Part shown: positions 7,784 through 16,509 of the stretch, one piece after another
Layout: each line of letters opens with the position of its first letter
Position numbering within the stretch: position 1 is the stretch's first letter
From: Paenibacillus sp. FSL A5-0031
GTDB taxonomy: Bacteria > Bacillota > Bacilli > Paenibacillales > Paenibacillaceae
DNA length: 64,000 nt
Reading direction: 5' to 3'
Assembly (NCBI RefSeq): GCF_001956295.1
Contig: NZ_MRTD01000015.1
Location: 1-64,000, forward strand
Notes under the pieces: model-generated
Told to the model about the DNA's origin: nothing
Database searches by the model: none
Seen by the model: the letters and a program-made list of their open reading frames with translations, nothing else
Translations under genes and position numbers: made by a program

Positions 7784-8728
7784 CTAGTTTTGTTTCGCTA
7801 TTTCTACAAACTTGGCATTGAATTGCTGAGCAATCTCATCCAAATGTGGAGTTAAAACATTAGATTTTTGTTTTAAAATAGCAAACTTATTCATTAACGC
7901 TGCGATTTCATAGGGGGACCCATCGATCAGTTTGGTAATCGGCGACATATGGTATATTTTCAGAAAGCTGTATACCATCCCTCTATAATTGCGAATAAAC
8001 TTAACTTGGTTTGCTGGTATGATTGTATAACCTAATGATTCCAACACTTTAAAGCCTTCATCTATTGCTGTAATCATTTGCATGAGCAGCTTTTTGTTCT
8101 TCGCTATTTTTTTGAATTGGTTATCGCTTGTTATGCTAATTGCGTTCATCGCCAGTATGGTGACGATATGACTTTTAAGCCAAGCATCCATATCTTCTTG
8201 ATAATCTAATTTGTATTTTACTTTTTCAAAGGCTTTTTCTAGTAATGGTTTAAATGACAGCTCCCCTTCTAAACTGCCAAGCACCATATGTCCGCCTCCA
8301 CGTATACAGATCATTCGATCAGCTTCTCGACGACCGCCGCTAAGCTGGAATCCGAATACTATATTTTTTTTCACGGCACTATTTTTCTGCAAGTCATTTT
8401 GCATTTCATGAGCGTCTGCATTATTGCCTACAAGCACAATATGACTGCTTTGATTTTGCGCCAGAATTGGTAGTACTGATGGAAAATCATTGTATTTCAT
8501 AACCACAAAAATGAGATCATACATTTCTTCTGATGACAAATGATGAATAACTCTCACTTTGTCCACCGTCGTCTTACGCTGAAAATAATGACGAATAACG
8601 ATGCCGTCTTTCGTCAGCTCTTCATATCTTTTTCCTCTGGCAAGTACGGTAACGTCATTGCCTCCACGCGCTAACACATGTGCAAGATAGCTGCCTAACA
8701 CCCCTGCGCCATAAACTAATATTTTCAC
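7784..8728 (-). CDS. Ketopantoate reductase-like NADP-dependent oxidoreductase (ApbA/PanE family)
   Basis: 314 residues from GTG at 8728 (GGCGGAG 7 nt upstream). The longer frame to 8809 would add an implausible basic extension. It opens with VKILVYGAGVLGSYLAHVLARGG, a Rossmann dinucleotide-binding site, followed by VLARGKRYEEL as in PanE, and ends in the helical C-terminal domain. PanE reduces ketopantoate to pantoate, but many paralogues act on other keto acids or fatty substrates. Divergent from the tetR gene, with paired palindromes between them, so TetR control is likely. Specific substrate not deducible. Confidence 0.75.
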   Translation of the reverse strand: MKILVYGAGVLGSYLAHVLARGGNDVTVLARGKRYEELTKDGIVIRHYFQRKTTVDKVRVIHHLSSEEMYDLIFVVMKYNDFPSVLPILAQNQSSHIVLVGNNADAHEMQNDLQKNSAVKKNIVFGFQLSGGRREADRMICIRGGGHMVLGSLEGELSFKPLLEKAFEKVKYKLDYQEDMDAWLKSHIVTILAMNAISITSDNQFKKIAKNKKLLMQMITAIDEGFKVLESLGYTIIPANQVKFIRNYRGMVYSFLKIYHMSPITKLIDGSPYEIAALMNKFAILKQKSNVLTPHLDEIAQQFNAKFVEIAKQN

Positions 8729-8792
8729 AAAGCATCTCCGCCCTATTATATATTTCAAGTGAAATGAACATCGCTCTATTTTTTTGAACATT

Positions 8793-8808
8793 CGTTGATT
8801 AAACAACA
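8793..8808. promoter_or_regulatory. TetR operator-like palindrome 1
   Basis: CGTTGATTAAACAACA, with GTTGATT/AAACAAC as inverted arms (12 of 14 symmetric). It overlaps the -35 box of the tetR promoter and matches the perfect palindrome at 8873 in 14 of 16 positions. Confidence 0.7.
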
Positions 8809-8823
8809 TCTGTTCAATATAAT
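8795..8823 (+). promoter_or_regulatory. Promoter of the tetR gene
   Basis: -35 TTGATT (8795-8800), 17-bp spacer, -10 TATAAT (8818-8823). It is flanked by the two palindromes, one on the -35 and one about 50 bp downstream. Confidence 0.7.
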
Positions 8824-8872
8824 GATCTTATCAGCGCAGATGCTGCTCTTCAATCGGTAAAATCGGCGAAAG

Positions 8873-8888
8873 TGTTGATTAATCAACA
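8873..8888. promoter_or_regulatory. TetR operator-like palindrome 2 (perfect)
   Basis: TGTTGATTAATCAACA is a perfect 16-bp palindrome in the 5' untranslated region of tetR. Its presence here argues that the upstream GTG at 8872 is not the true start. Confidence 0.75.
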
Positions 8889-8931
8889 GATCGAGAGCAA
8901 ATGTCTAAAACTGCTCAAAAGGAGTCACACT

Positions 8932-9492
8932 TTGGATAGACGAGTACTCAAAACAAAAGAAGCCATCATGAAGGCTTTTGTCGAGCTAATTGCAGAGAAA
9001 AATTTTGAGCAAGTAACCATTAACGAAATTGCAGAACGTGCCAACGTAAACCGAGGTACCGTTTATTTGCATTATGTAGACAAGCTTGATCTGCTGGATC
9101 AATGTATAGAGGCATATTTAACACAATTGTTTGAGAGCTGCATGCCTGCTGAAGACACAGCCCAGCCTTCTGCCAAAACATTGATTCTTCGAACATTCAA
9201 GTATTTGGAACAGCACGCCTTCATCTATACGACACTGTTAACGAGCAAAGGTGTTCCTACATTTCGAAACCGACTGATGGAAGGCATGCAGCAAGGTATT
9301 GAGGATCATCTTGATATGAGCGGCATCAATCAGGATATGAACAAGGAGATTATGGTGCAGTTTCTGACTTCAGCGGCAATTGGACTGCTGGAATGGTGGA
9401 TCATTCGCTCCATGCCCTATCCTGCTGAAGATATCGTCGAACAATTGTGGACGCTGCTGGAGCGTCATCATATCTTTCCAGAGCCAGCCTAA
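8932..9492 (+). CDS. TetR/AcrR-family transcriptional regulator
   Basis: About 186 residues from TTG at 8932 (AAAGGAG 7 nt upstream). The N-terminal helix-turn-helix is clear: IMKAFVELIAEKNFEQVTINEIAERANVNRGTVYLHYVDKLDLLD. The C-terminal part is helical and fits the TetR_C_8-like ligand domains found in Bacillales. Divergent from the PanE-like reductase, with two similar palindromes between, so it most likely represses both. Inducer unknown. Confidence 0.9.
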   Translation: MDRRVLKTKEAIMKAFVELIAEKNFEQVTINEIAERANVNRGTVYLHYVDKLDLLDQCIEAYLTQLFESCMPAEDTAQPSAKTLILRTFKYLEQHAFIYTTLLTSKGVPTFRNRLMEGMQQGIEDHLDMSGINQDMNKEIMVQFLTSAAIGLLEWWIIRSMPYPAEDIVEQLWTLLERHHIFPEPA

Positions 9493-9530
9493 CTCTTTTG
9501 CATTATTGGAAAGACTACACAAAATAAAAA

Positions 9531-9557
9531 AGAGAACCATGAGGTTCTCTTTTTTTG
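9531..9557. terminator. Bidirectional intrinsic terminator (tetR / nrdJ)
   Basis: AGAGAACC, loop ATGA, GGTTCTCT (9531-9550), with A residues before and seven T after. It serves the converging tetR and nrdJ genes. Confidence 0.88.
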
Positions 9558-9566
9558 CTTGCCCTA

Positions 9567-12113
9567 TCAATTACACTTGCTAAAGCCGCACTGCGTACAC
9601 TGCTTGCAGCCTTCTATATTAATAAGCGCTGCCGAACCGCAAGAGGGGCACAAATCTACGGAAGTAGTATCTGCAGCAGCTTTGGAAATCGTCGTATAAT
9701 CCACAGACGCAGCTTCTTCTCTTTGAACTATTTTCGCTGTCGTCTCCTGCTCCGTCCCATTCTCCATATGAATCTCAAGCGATTTTGCAACGGCATCCGC
9801 AATGGACTCCACTCGGTTAACTCCGAATCCTATCGCTCCCGATCCGCCGATTCCTTTCAAATGTTTGACGAGCAGCTTCACCTTGTTTCCATGATCGCCA
9901 TAACGCAGAAATAACGAACACACACGCCCTAATGCTTCAGCCATCGCAAACACATCCGAACCTGCCTTGCCTACGTTCAAGAAAATTTCTGCCGGTGTTC
10001 CATTGAGATCATTGATCGTAATATAAGCCATGCCAAATGGTGTGTTCACCTTATAGGTCGCACCCCGCAGTACCTGCGGTCTGCGTTTATACTGCTTATC
10101 CAGCTCCTGCTCGGGTTGCACCGCTGCTGGGACAACGGCTTCCACCAAATCCGCGTCAAATGGTGCTTCTGTTTTCTCTTCTTTAGACGACGTTGAGAGA
10201 ACTTGAACATCACGACTGCCATCTCGGTAAATCGTCACACCCTTGCAGCCGAGCTCAAAAGCAAGCTCATACAATCTGCCCGTTTCTTCCACAGTGAAAT
10301 CTGCCGGGCAATTCGCTGTTTTGGAAATCGAGCTGTCCACCCAGCGCTGTATAGCCGCCTGTACCCGAATATGATCCTCAGCCGACAAACTCATCGAGGT
10401 TACAAAATAATCTGGTAGCTCCTCCCCCGGATGAGACGCTTTCCAAGACGCTGCTATTGGAACATCTTGTTTGTCAAAACCAAGACGACTCTGACGATAG
10501 TATTCGAAGGCAAAATAAGGTTCGATTCCGGTAGACGTCCCGACCATTGTTCCCGTGCTTCCTGTTGGCGCTTGTGTAATGACCGTCACATTTCGCATGC
10601 CGTTCAAGGCCACACTGTCGCCAATCTCCGGAAATTCGGCTATCAATTGCTTCATAAATCCGCTCTGTACATATTTATCAGCTTCAAACGCTTGGAATGA
10701 ACCTTTCTCAGCTGCGATTTCCGAAGACGCCAAATAAGACTCCCTAGCCATAAATCCATATAGCTTATCTAGAAAAACCAATGACTCTGCGCTGCCATAT
10801 CGGATACGCAGCTTAATCATAAGCTCAGCTAGTCCCATCGTTCCGAGCCCGATACGCCGCTCAAGCTTCTGATTGCGCTCATTTTCTTCAAAATGATAAG
10901 GTGTTTTGTCGATGACATTATCAAGGAACCTTACAGACCAGCGCGTAACGTTGGCAAGTTCATCCCAAGCAACGTCATGCTTCTCTTCATCATAAAACTT
11001 CGATAGGTTTACAGCTGACAAGTTGCAGACGCCCCAGCCCGGCAAGCCTTGTTCACCGCAAGGGTTCGTACTAATAATGGGATTGAAATACCAGCTGTTC
11101 GACATTTGATTATAATACTCCATAAAGACAACGCCGGGCTCAGCTGACTTCCAAGCGGATTCAATAATCGCTTGCCATATTTCACGAGCGCGCACCGTTT
11201 TGTATGGGATAACCTTTTTGCCAAGCTTGCGCCATGCATCCAGATCGCCGGTCCATAGCTCGTTATACTCTATATCTTTGGTATCTGGAAATACGAGCTC
11301 CCATTCCAAATCTTCCTTTACAGCCCGCATAAAAGCGTTGCTAATACATACCGACAGATTGGCATTTGTCACTTGCCCCATCGTTTGTTTGACTGTTATA
11401 AACTCTAATACGTCCGGGTGCCAATCATTGATCATAAGCATCAAGGCGCCTCGGCGGCTGCCGCCCTGCTCAATGAGTCCCGTTGCATAGCTGAACAGCC
11501 CACCCCATGATACAGCACCGCTCGATGAACCGTTCACGCCTGCAACAATCGCTCTTCGAGGTCGCAGCGAAGATAAATTCATCCCAACGCCGCCGCCGCG
11601 CGCCATAATTTCAGTCATCTCCGTGAGCGTTGTCATGATGCCGCCGCGGCTATCCTTCGGTGAGGGGATGACATAACAATTAAATAGCGTCAGCTCTTCA
11701 CTAGCTCCAGCCCCCGCTGCAATTCTCCCGCCCGGAACCAGCTTCCAATCATCTAATAAATATCTGAATTTGTCCCGCCAATCCTTTTGCTTCTCTGATC
11801 CATCTTCAACAGATGCCATCGCATCTGCAAGACGATCCCACATTTCCTCAGGCGTTTTTTCAATCGTAAGCGTAAGTTTCTCTATTGTAGACTCCACATG
11901 CTCGCCGTTTCTAAGCTTTACGGTGACCTTGCTGCCATCACGGGCGATAACTTCTCCGACTTCCTTGACAGGAAATTTCGGATCATCCTTCGTTAGAACA
12001 AGCACGATATCTCCGATCGCCGTTTTACTCGTATCTGCATTTTTCCAAGCATATCGATCCAAAAAGATTTTCTCACTAAGTCCCTCAAGTCGATTTCCAC
12101 CAGACATCTCCAT
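9567..12113 (-). CDS. nrdJ: Adenosylcobalamin-dependent (class II) ribonucleotide reductase
   Basis: About 848 residues. It makes deoxyribonucleotides using a B12-generated thiyl radical. Counting from the longer frame, the active-site set is complete: C153 (LFNCYV) and C370 (GVCNL) as the redox pair, and N357, C359 and E361 in NPCGE as the radical site. The C-terminus holds a zinc-ribbon-like Cys cluster (CPSCG...CKQCTQCG...C), typical of the long NrdJ form. ATG at 12113 is preferred (AGGGAGG 11 nt upstream); 12134 lacks a binding site and its codons contain that site. A NrdR-type box overlies the promoter. Single-subunit enzyme; no nrdAB is nearby. Confidence 0.95.
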   Translation of the reverse strand: MEMSGGNRLEGLSEKIFLDRYAWKNADTSKTAIGDIVLVLTKDDPKFPVKEVGEVIARDGSKVTVKLRNGEHVESTIEKLTLTIEKTPEEMWDRLADAMASVEDGSEKQKDWRDKFRYLLDDWKLVPGGRIAAGAGASEELTLFNCYVIPSPKDSRGGIMTTLTEMTEIMARGGGVGMNLSSLRPRRAIVAGVNGSSSGAVSWGGLFSYATGLIEQGGSRRGALMLMINDWHPDVLEFITVKQTMGQVTNANLSVCISNAFMRAVKEDLEWELVFPDTKDIEYNELWTGDLDAWRKLGKKVIPYKTVRAREIWQAIIESAWKSAEPGVVFMEYYNQMSNSWYFNPIISTNPCGEQGLPGWGVCNLSAVNLSKFYDEEKHDVAWDELANVTRWSVRFLDNVIDKTPYHFEENERNQKLERRIGLGTMGLAELMIKLRIRYGSAESLVFLDKLYGFMARESYLASSEIAAEKGSFQAFEADKYVQSGFMKQLIAEFPEIGDSVALNGMRNVTVITQAPTGSTGTMVGTSTGIEPYFAFEYYRQSRLGFDKQDVPIAASWKASHPGEELPDYFVTSMSLSAEDHIRVQAAIQRWVDSSISKTANCPADFTVEETGRLYELAFELGCKGVTIYRDGSRDVQVLSTSSKEEKTEAPFDADLVEAVVPAAVQPEQELDKQYKRRPQVLRGATYKVNTPFGMAYITINDLNGTPAEIFLNVGKAGSDVFAMAEALGRVCSLFLRYGDHGNKVKLLVKHLKGIGGSGAIGFGVNRVESIADAVAKSLEIHMENGTEQETTAKIVQREEAASVDYTTISKAAADTTSVDLCPSCGSAALINIEGCKQCTQCGFSKCN

Positions 12114-12176
12114 CGCAGCTGCTTCCTCCCTCATACTAACGTGCTGAAGGCATAGGTTAGATCAGATATGCTTTTA

Positions 12177-12223
12177 GCACAATATATTGTGTCATAAAAC
12201 CATTATACTATACTACATATTGA
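12177..12223 (-). promoter_or_regulatory. NrdR boxes over the nrdJ promoter
   Basis: Box 1, GCACAATATATTGTGT (12177-12192), is a near-exact match to the NrdR box (acaCwATATaTwGtgt) and contains a perfect 14-bp palindrome. A weaker second box lies at 12208-12223, 31 bp away centre to centre, which is about three helical turns as usual for NrdR. The -10 TATAAT of nrdJ (minus strand, 12202-12207) lies between them; the -35 is weak. NrdR, an ATP/dATP-sensing repressor, would be encoded elsewhere. The rest of 12135-12390 holds the short yqhH leader and nothing else recognisable. Confidence 0.8.
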
Positions 12224-12390
12224 TTTTCATGCTCGTTTGTGGCGAAATTTAGCAAACCTGTCCGCTTACATGCCCACTCTCGTTATATTGCTAGTCCATC
12301 CTCTTTTTTAAGCAGCATCTTATTAATATTAGATGAAAAGGCAATACTAATAACAACTTATCCCTTTTACTGCGGAAGGAGCTGTACTAG

Positions 12391-14214
12391 ATGACATTTC
12401 AGACGACGCCGCAGGCTGCCTCAGGTGAAGCAGGCACGGCCTTTACTTCTCGCAAGCTTCATCCTTTAGTTGAGCTGCAGCATGACCGCTCTTGGTTTGA
12501 AGAACTGCAAAACCGTTTAACAAAAGGCGGCCCATGGGATGATTGGACGTTATATCAGCTCGCTATGGAAGCCGAGCAAGCGAAACGAATTGAAAGCTTC
12601 GAAGAATTGTTATGCTTGCGATCGCTTCCAGCCTTCGAACCAATGGCACATCAAATCAGCACAGCGCGCAAAGTGGTGCATGAGATGGGCGGCCGTGCGA
12701 TTTTGGCCGATGAGGTTGGCCTTGGCAAAACGATCGAAGCAGGACTCGTGCTCAAAGAATATATTGTGCGCGGTTTAGCTAAGCGTATTCTCATTCTTGT
12801 CCCCGCTTCCCTTGTGCTTCAATGGGTGCGCGAGCTTAATCAGAAATTCGGCATCTCTGCCGTAGCCCAGAAGAAGGAGCATACATGGGGATATGATGTA
12901 GTTGTCGCTTCTATCGATACCGCAAAGCGTGATCCGCATCGCGAGATTGTGCTTGGAACAGATTATGACATCATCATCATCGATGAAGCACATAAGCTGA
13001 AAAACAAGAAAACGACGAACTATCAGTTTGCTAATCTTTTACGCAAAAAATATTGCTTGCTCCTTACGGCTACCCCAATCCAAAACGATATGGACGAGCT
13101 GTTCAATCTCATTACGCTGCTCAAGCCTGGTCAGCTCGGCGGTCAAAGTGAATTTGCAGCAAACTTTGTTGTCGACAAGCGGCTTCCGAAAAATGAAGAT
13201 CAGCTGCAGGAAGCACTCTCCGGTGTCATGATTCGGAATCGGCGCGGGGACGGCGGCATTCATTTCACGAAACGTTTTGTCAAAAATATACCGCTTACTC
13301 TCTCAGAAGAAGAGAAAGCGCTGTACGACGCGGTGACGGGCTTCGTCAAGGAACGGTATGAAGAAAGCGGCGGCGATTTATCAAGCATGCTCTCACTCGT
13401 TACCCTTCAGCGTGAAGTTTGCAGCAGCCGCGATGCGGTGTTTCTAACGCTTGTTAATCTATTTAAGAAAACGTCCGAGGACTCCCCTATGCGTCCAAAA
13501 ATATGGGAGCTCGTAGAGAAAATTCGTAATATCAAAGCCAATACCAAAGCAGAAAAAGCGATGGAGCTTGTCAAAGAAATGGATGACAAGGTCATCATTT
13601 TCACTGAATACCGGGCTACTCAGGAATATTTGCTGCAGTTTTTCCGTGCTCAAAATATGATTGCCGTCCCTTATCGCGGCGGTATGAACCGCGGCAAAAA
13701 GGATTGGATGATGGATTTATTTCGCGGGCGCGCGCAAATCCTCATCGCAACGGAAGCTGGCGGCGAAGGGATAAACCTGCAATTTTGCCACCACATGATT
13801 AATTTCGACCTGCCTTGGAATCCAATGAGAGTCGAACAACGAATTGGGCGGGTGCATCGCCTTGGGCAAACGGAAGACGTAAAAATCTACAATCTGTGCA
13901 CAATCGGCACCATTGAAGAGCATATCGTCAACCTATTGCATGAAAAAATTAACCTGTTCGAGCTTGTTATTGGCGAGCTGGATCATATTTTGGAGCGCTT
14001 TGAAAAAGGGGATGGCTCGCTGGAGCAGCGGCTTGCTCGAATGCTGCTAGAATCGGGCAACGATACGGATTTAAAACAAAAAATCAATCATTTGGGCTCC
14101 TCCCTCAGCCGCATTCGTGAAGAGGTGCTGACAGGCGAAAACCCGCTGCCGACAAGTCCTGACCTGCTAGTGAATTTGGATACGCTTGGACAAACCGTGG
14201 AGGTGCAGCCTTGA
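12391..14214 (+). CDS. yqhH: SNF2-family helicase, YqhH
   Basis: 607-residue superfamily 2 ATPase. Motifs in order: Walker A DEVGLGKT (107-114), DEAH box (198-201), LTATPI (225-230), GGEGINLQ (457-464), QRIGRVHRLGQ (483-493). It belongs to the RapA/HepA-like SNF2 group that remodels protein-DNA or RNA polymerase complexes; the YqhH function is not established. It is followed by yqhG with a 4-bp overlap, the same pair as in B. subtilis, where it flanks the gcvT operon; here gcvT is replaced by nrdJ. The start ATG has AAGGAG 9 nt upstream. Confidence 0.9.
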   Translation: MTFQTTPQAASGEAGTAFTSRKLHPLVELQHDRSWFEELQNRLTKGGPWDDWTLYQLAMEAEQAKRIESFEELLCLRSLPAFEPMAHQISTARKVVHEMGGRAILADEVGLGKTIEAGLVLKEYIVRGLAKRILILVPASLVLQWVRELNQKFGISAVAQKKEHTWGYDVVVASIDTAKRDPHREIVLGTDYDIIIIDEAHKLKNKKTTNYQFANLLRKKYCLLLTATPIQNDMDELFNLITLLKPGQLGGQSEFAANFVVDKRLPKNEDQLQEALSGVMIRNRRGDGGIHFTKRFVKNIPLTLSEEEKALYDAVTGFVKERYEESGGDLSSMLSLVTLQREVCSSRDAVFLTLVNLFKKTSEDSPMRPKIWELVEKIRNIKANTKAEKAMELVKEMDDKVIIFTEYRATQEYLLQFFRAQNMIAVPYRGGMNRGKKDWMMDLFRGRAQILIATEAGGEGINLQFCHHMINFDLPWNPMRVEQRIGRVHRLGQTEDVKIYNLCTIGTIEEHIVNLLHEKINLFELVIGELDHILERFEKGDGSLEQRLARMLLESGNDTDLKQKINHLGSSLSRIREEVLTGENPLPTSPDLLVNLDTLGQTVEVQP

Positions 14215-15170
14215 ACGAAAAACAGGTGCACAAATTTGTAAACCGCTATTTAGAAGCTACCGAATGCTCAATTTTAGAAAAGTCACCAAGCCATTTCACG
14301 GTGAAGCTCTCTCCTCACGCCGACCGTGAGCTTACGAATCGTCCCTACTACTGGAGCTTCGTCGATCGCGTCGACGCAGAACCTGAGACGATGACATTCT
14401 TGTTTGTAACGGACAAGAACAAATATGACGCTGCCGAGGAGCTCAAAAAAATTGAAGTCGTGAACACCGAACAGGATGCTGCGCTAAACGCGCAAGATAC
14501 TGCAGCGAATGCCGCTCTTGGGCGTTCGCTAGGCTTTATTCACGGCAGCTTGGCAGCACCCGTTCGCATTCCGCGCGAAGACTTGTTTTTTGGCGCACGC
14601 AAGCTTGAGCAAATATTTGATGCGGCAAAAGCTAAGGGCAGCTTCGTCCACTTGTTTCAGGAGCCAGACAAACGCTCGAACAATCCCTTTACCTCGACCC
14701 CTTACACGGCATGGCTGTCTGTCAATATGCGGGTAGAGTTCGCTTGTGATCGCAAGCGCGAAGAAATTCATAGCTACGGTGTCTCGCTCGCAACTGGACA
14801 ATGTGTAGAGCATTTCTACGATCGCTTGCTTACGCATAAGCTTACGCCTCGCCTGCCGGCAAATATTCACATCACCAAAAATGGGCTCTCCTTTAATAAA
14901 GCGCTTAGCATTGTAGAGCAAACGTTGGAGCGCAAGCTTCGCAGCTATGATTACAGCTGGGCTGAGAGTGCATCAGCAAGGTTGAAGGAAGAGCTTGACC
15001 GAATTAACGGCTACTACGAGCCGCTTGTTAAGAATGCTATCGAAGAAAACAAACCAGCAATTGAGGAGCAATTCGCTCAGCGTCAATCCGAAATCAGATG
15101 GCAATATGAGCCTAGGGTGACTGCGTCCGCCATTAACTGCGGCATCTTTCATCTCGAGGGTATCGATTGA
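14211..15170 (+). CDS. yqhG: YqhG family protein
   Basis: 319 residues. The start is TTG at 14211, overlapping the yqhH stop (TTGA), with GGAGGT 6 nt upstream, so translation is coupled. The sequence matches the Bacillales YqhG family, a cytoplasmic protein of unknown role. Its constant position behind the YqhH helicase suggests a partner or adaptor (inference). Acidic, no signal peptide, no membrane segment. The C-terminal third is rich in charged helices. Confidence 0.85.
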   Translation: MNEKQVHKFVNRYLEATECSILEKSPSHFTVKLSPHADRELTNRPYYWSFVDRVDAEPETMTFLFVTDKNKYDAAEELKKIEVVNTEQDAALNAQDTAANAALGRSLGFIHGSLAAPVRIPREDLFFGARKLEQIFDAAKAKGSFVHLFQEPDKRSNNPFTSTPYTAWLSVNMRVEFACDRKREEIHSYGVSLATGQCVEHFYDRLLTHKLTPRLPANIHITKNGLSFNKALSIVEQTLERKLRSYDYSWAESASARLKEELDRINGYYEPLVKNAIEENKPAIEEQFAQRQSEIRWQYEPRVTASAINCGIFHLEGID

Positions 15171-15202
15171 CATGGATCTGACGTTATCCGCAGCAATACG
15201 TC

Positions 15203-15227
15203 AAAAAAAGGCGGTCACAAGGCCGCC
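15203..15227 (-). terminator. Minus-strand-oriented intrinsic terminator
   Basis: On the minus strand: GGCGGCC, loop TTGT, GACCGCC, then seven T. It lies between two plus-strand genes, so it faces the 'wrong' way. The only minus-strand gene upstream of it is yqzE (stop at 16179), about 950 bp away, so it may end an antisense or long 3' transcript. Confidence 0.7.
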
Positions 15228-15294
15228 CTTACGCGACAGGTTGCAACAGCCTTCTTAAAGCTTGTCCTATACAATGATATGGAGGTGATTAATT

Positions 15295-16188
15295 ATGCCA
15301 AAAAAATTCATTAAGCTTACAGCGGCATGTGTTTTGACCGCTATTGTATTGTATGCAGGCGGATTGCAGCCACAAGCTGCTGCAGCCGTTTCTAATCCTA
15401 CAACCGTTTATGAGCCTGTTCAACAGCAAGCGCAGCGCTGGGTCGAAGAACTGGCTGTACAGCCTTCTTTTGCCGCATGGAAGAAGTCGACGCTTATTGT
15501 TTCTCCTATTGGCCCTGGAACGCATAGCTGGCTTGTGCTTGTCATGCAAAATAAGAATACTGTCGGTTATCTTGTCGTTAATGCGGTGGAGTCAGGTGGA
15601 TATCAGCTAGGTGAATACGGAACAAACAGTCATCCATTATTCGATGAAAACACACTTACACGAGCGATTAAGCAGCTCGAGCTTCTAAAGCCTGCAACCC
15701 AAATTGATCGAATATATGTTCATCCTCTCCTCGCCGCATGGAAAATAACGACAGAGAAAGAAACGTATTATGCAGATGCCGTCAGCGGTGAATCGCTCCC
15801 TGCCAAGAAGGAAGATTGGACAAATGCTGCCGCAGCTAAGCTTGATAAAGCGGCTCCATTACTTAACTCTCAGAAAGCAGTCCTTATTAAACAAGTCTCG
15901 CTGCCGTCATTTAATCCATTCGATAAGCTTGCCTGGCTAACGAATAAACCCATCACATTCAGCTCTAATTCCTACACAACTCTCTTTGCCAAAATAAACA
16001 ACAAAGAACAGCTCCGCTTTACCGCTGAGCTGTTTGATGGCCAGATGTTATATGTCTGGTCTGTCGTCGGATATAACAAATGGGACAACGGGCAAATCTA
16101 TGTCGCGCTTGAAGCAAGCGAGGACGGCTCTGATCGCCGCTATATTCCCCTTCAGCTTTTAATCGAGCTTGGGCACTTTTACCGATGA
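15295..16188 (+). CDS. Secreted protein of unknown function
   Basis: 297 residues. The signal peptide is MPKKFIKLTAACVLTAIVLYAGGLQPQAAAA, with likely cleavage after AAAA (about 32). The mature part is a single mixed alpha/beta domain without recognised catalytic motif; a segment near 110-180 (KQLELL...IYVHPLLAAWKITTEKETYYADAVSGE) resembles PepSY-like modules that bind or inhibit peptidases, but this is only a resemblance. The ribosome binding site GGAGGTGATT is near perfect. Convergent with yqzE, overlapping it by 10 bp. Confidence 0.75.
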   Translation: MPKKFIKLTAACVLTAIVLYAGGLQPQAAAAVSNPTTVYEPVQQQAQRWVEELAVQPSFAAWKKSTLIVSPIGPGTHSWLVLVMQNKNTVGYLVVNAVESGGYQLGEYGTNSHPLFDENTLTRAIKQLELLKPATQIDRIYVHPLLAAWKITTEKETYYADAVSGESLPAKKEDWTNAAAAKLDKAAPLLNSQKAVLIKQVSLPSFNPFDKLAWLTNKPITFSSNSYTTLFAKINNKEQLRFTAELFDGQMLYVWSVVGYNKWDNGQIYVALEASEDGSDRRYIPLQLLIELGHFYR

Positions 16189-16373
16189 CGCTCAGCGCGT
16201 CCACGCCACCATAACATTACACTCACTGGTCCCCATCCGAACCAACGCGTCAGCCAAGGCTCTCTCCGAGATTTGGCTAATACGTTGGTTTGTTTCCGTT
16301 CTTCCCTTGGTGTTTCTATATAATTTATAAATTTTTCGGTCATAAATTTTACGTATTCATCGCCTTTTGCCAT
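16179..16373 (-). CDS. yqzE: YqzE family protein
   Basis: 64 residues from ATG at 16373 (AAAGGA 9 nt upstream). It contains DEYVKFMTEKFINYIETPREERKQ and a tryptophan-rich tail (PWLTRWFGWGPVSVMLWW), as in the small Bacillales YqzE family. In B. subtilis the gene lies next to the comG operon; no function is known. The hydrophobic C-terminus may be membrane-associated. The 3' end overlaps the converging secreted-protein gene by 10 bp. Confidence 0.85.
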   Translation of the reverse strand: MAKGDEYVKFMTEKFINYIETPREERKQTNVLAKSRREPWLTRWFGWGPVSVMLWWRGRAERHR

Positions 16374-16509
16374 GCTAATCAGTCCTTTCAATACCGTATG
16401 AATTAATAATTTAAGTTTGCCCCTTAACCATCCAATCTAAACATGCATGAGTTTCCCTCCAAACAGCCACGCTAACCGTATGTCAAAGAAATCTGGAGGA
16501 ACAATCAGC

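Noticed and set aside
12135..12390. Cobalamin riboswitch upstream of nrdJ
   Set aside because: The leader is short and shows the NrdR palindromes instead; no B12-box-like sequence was seen.
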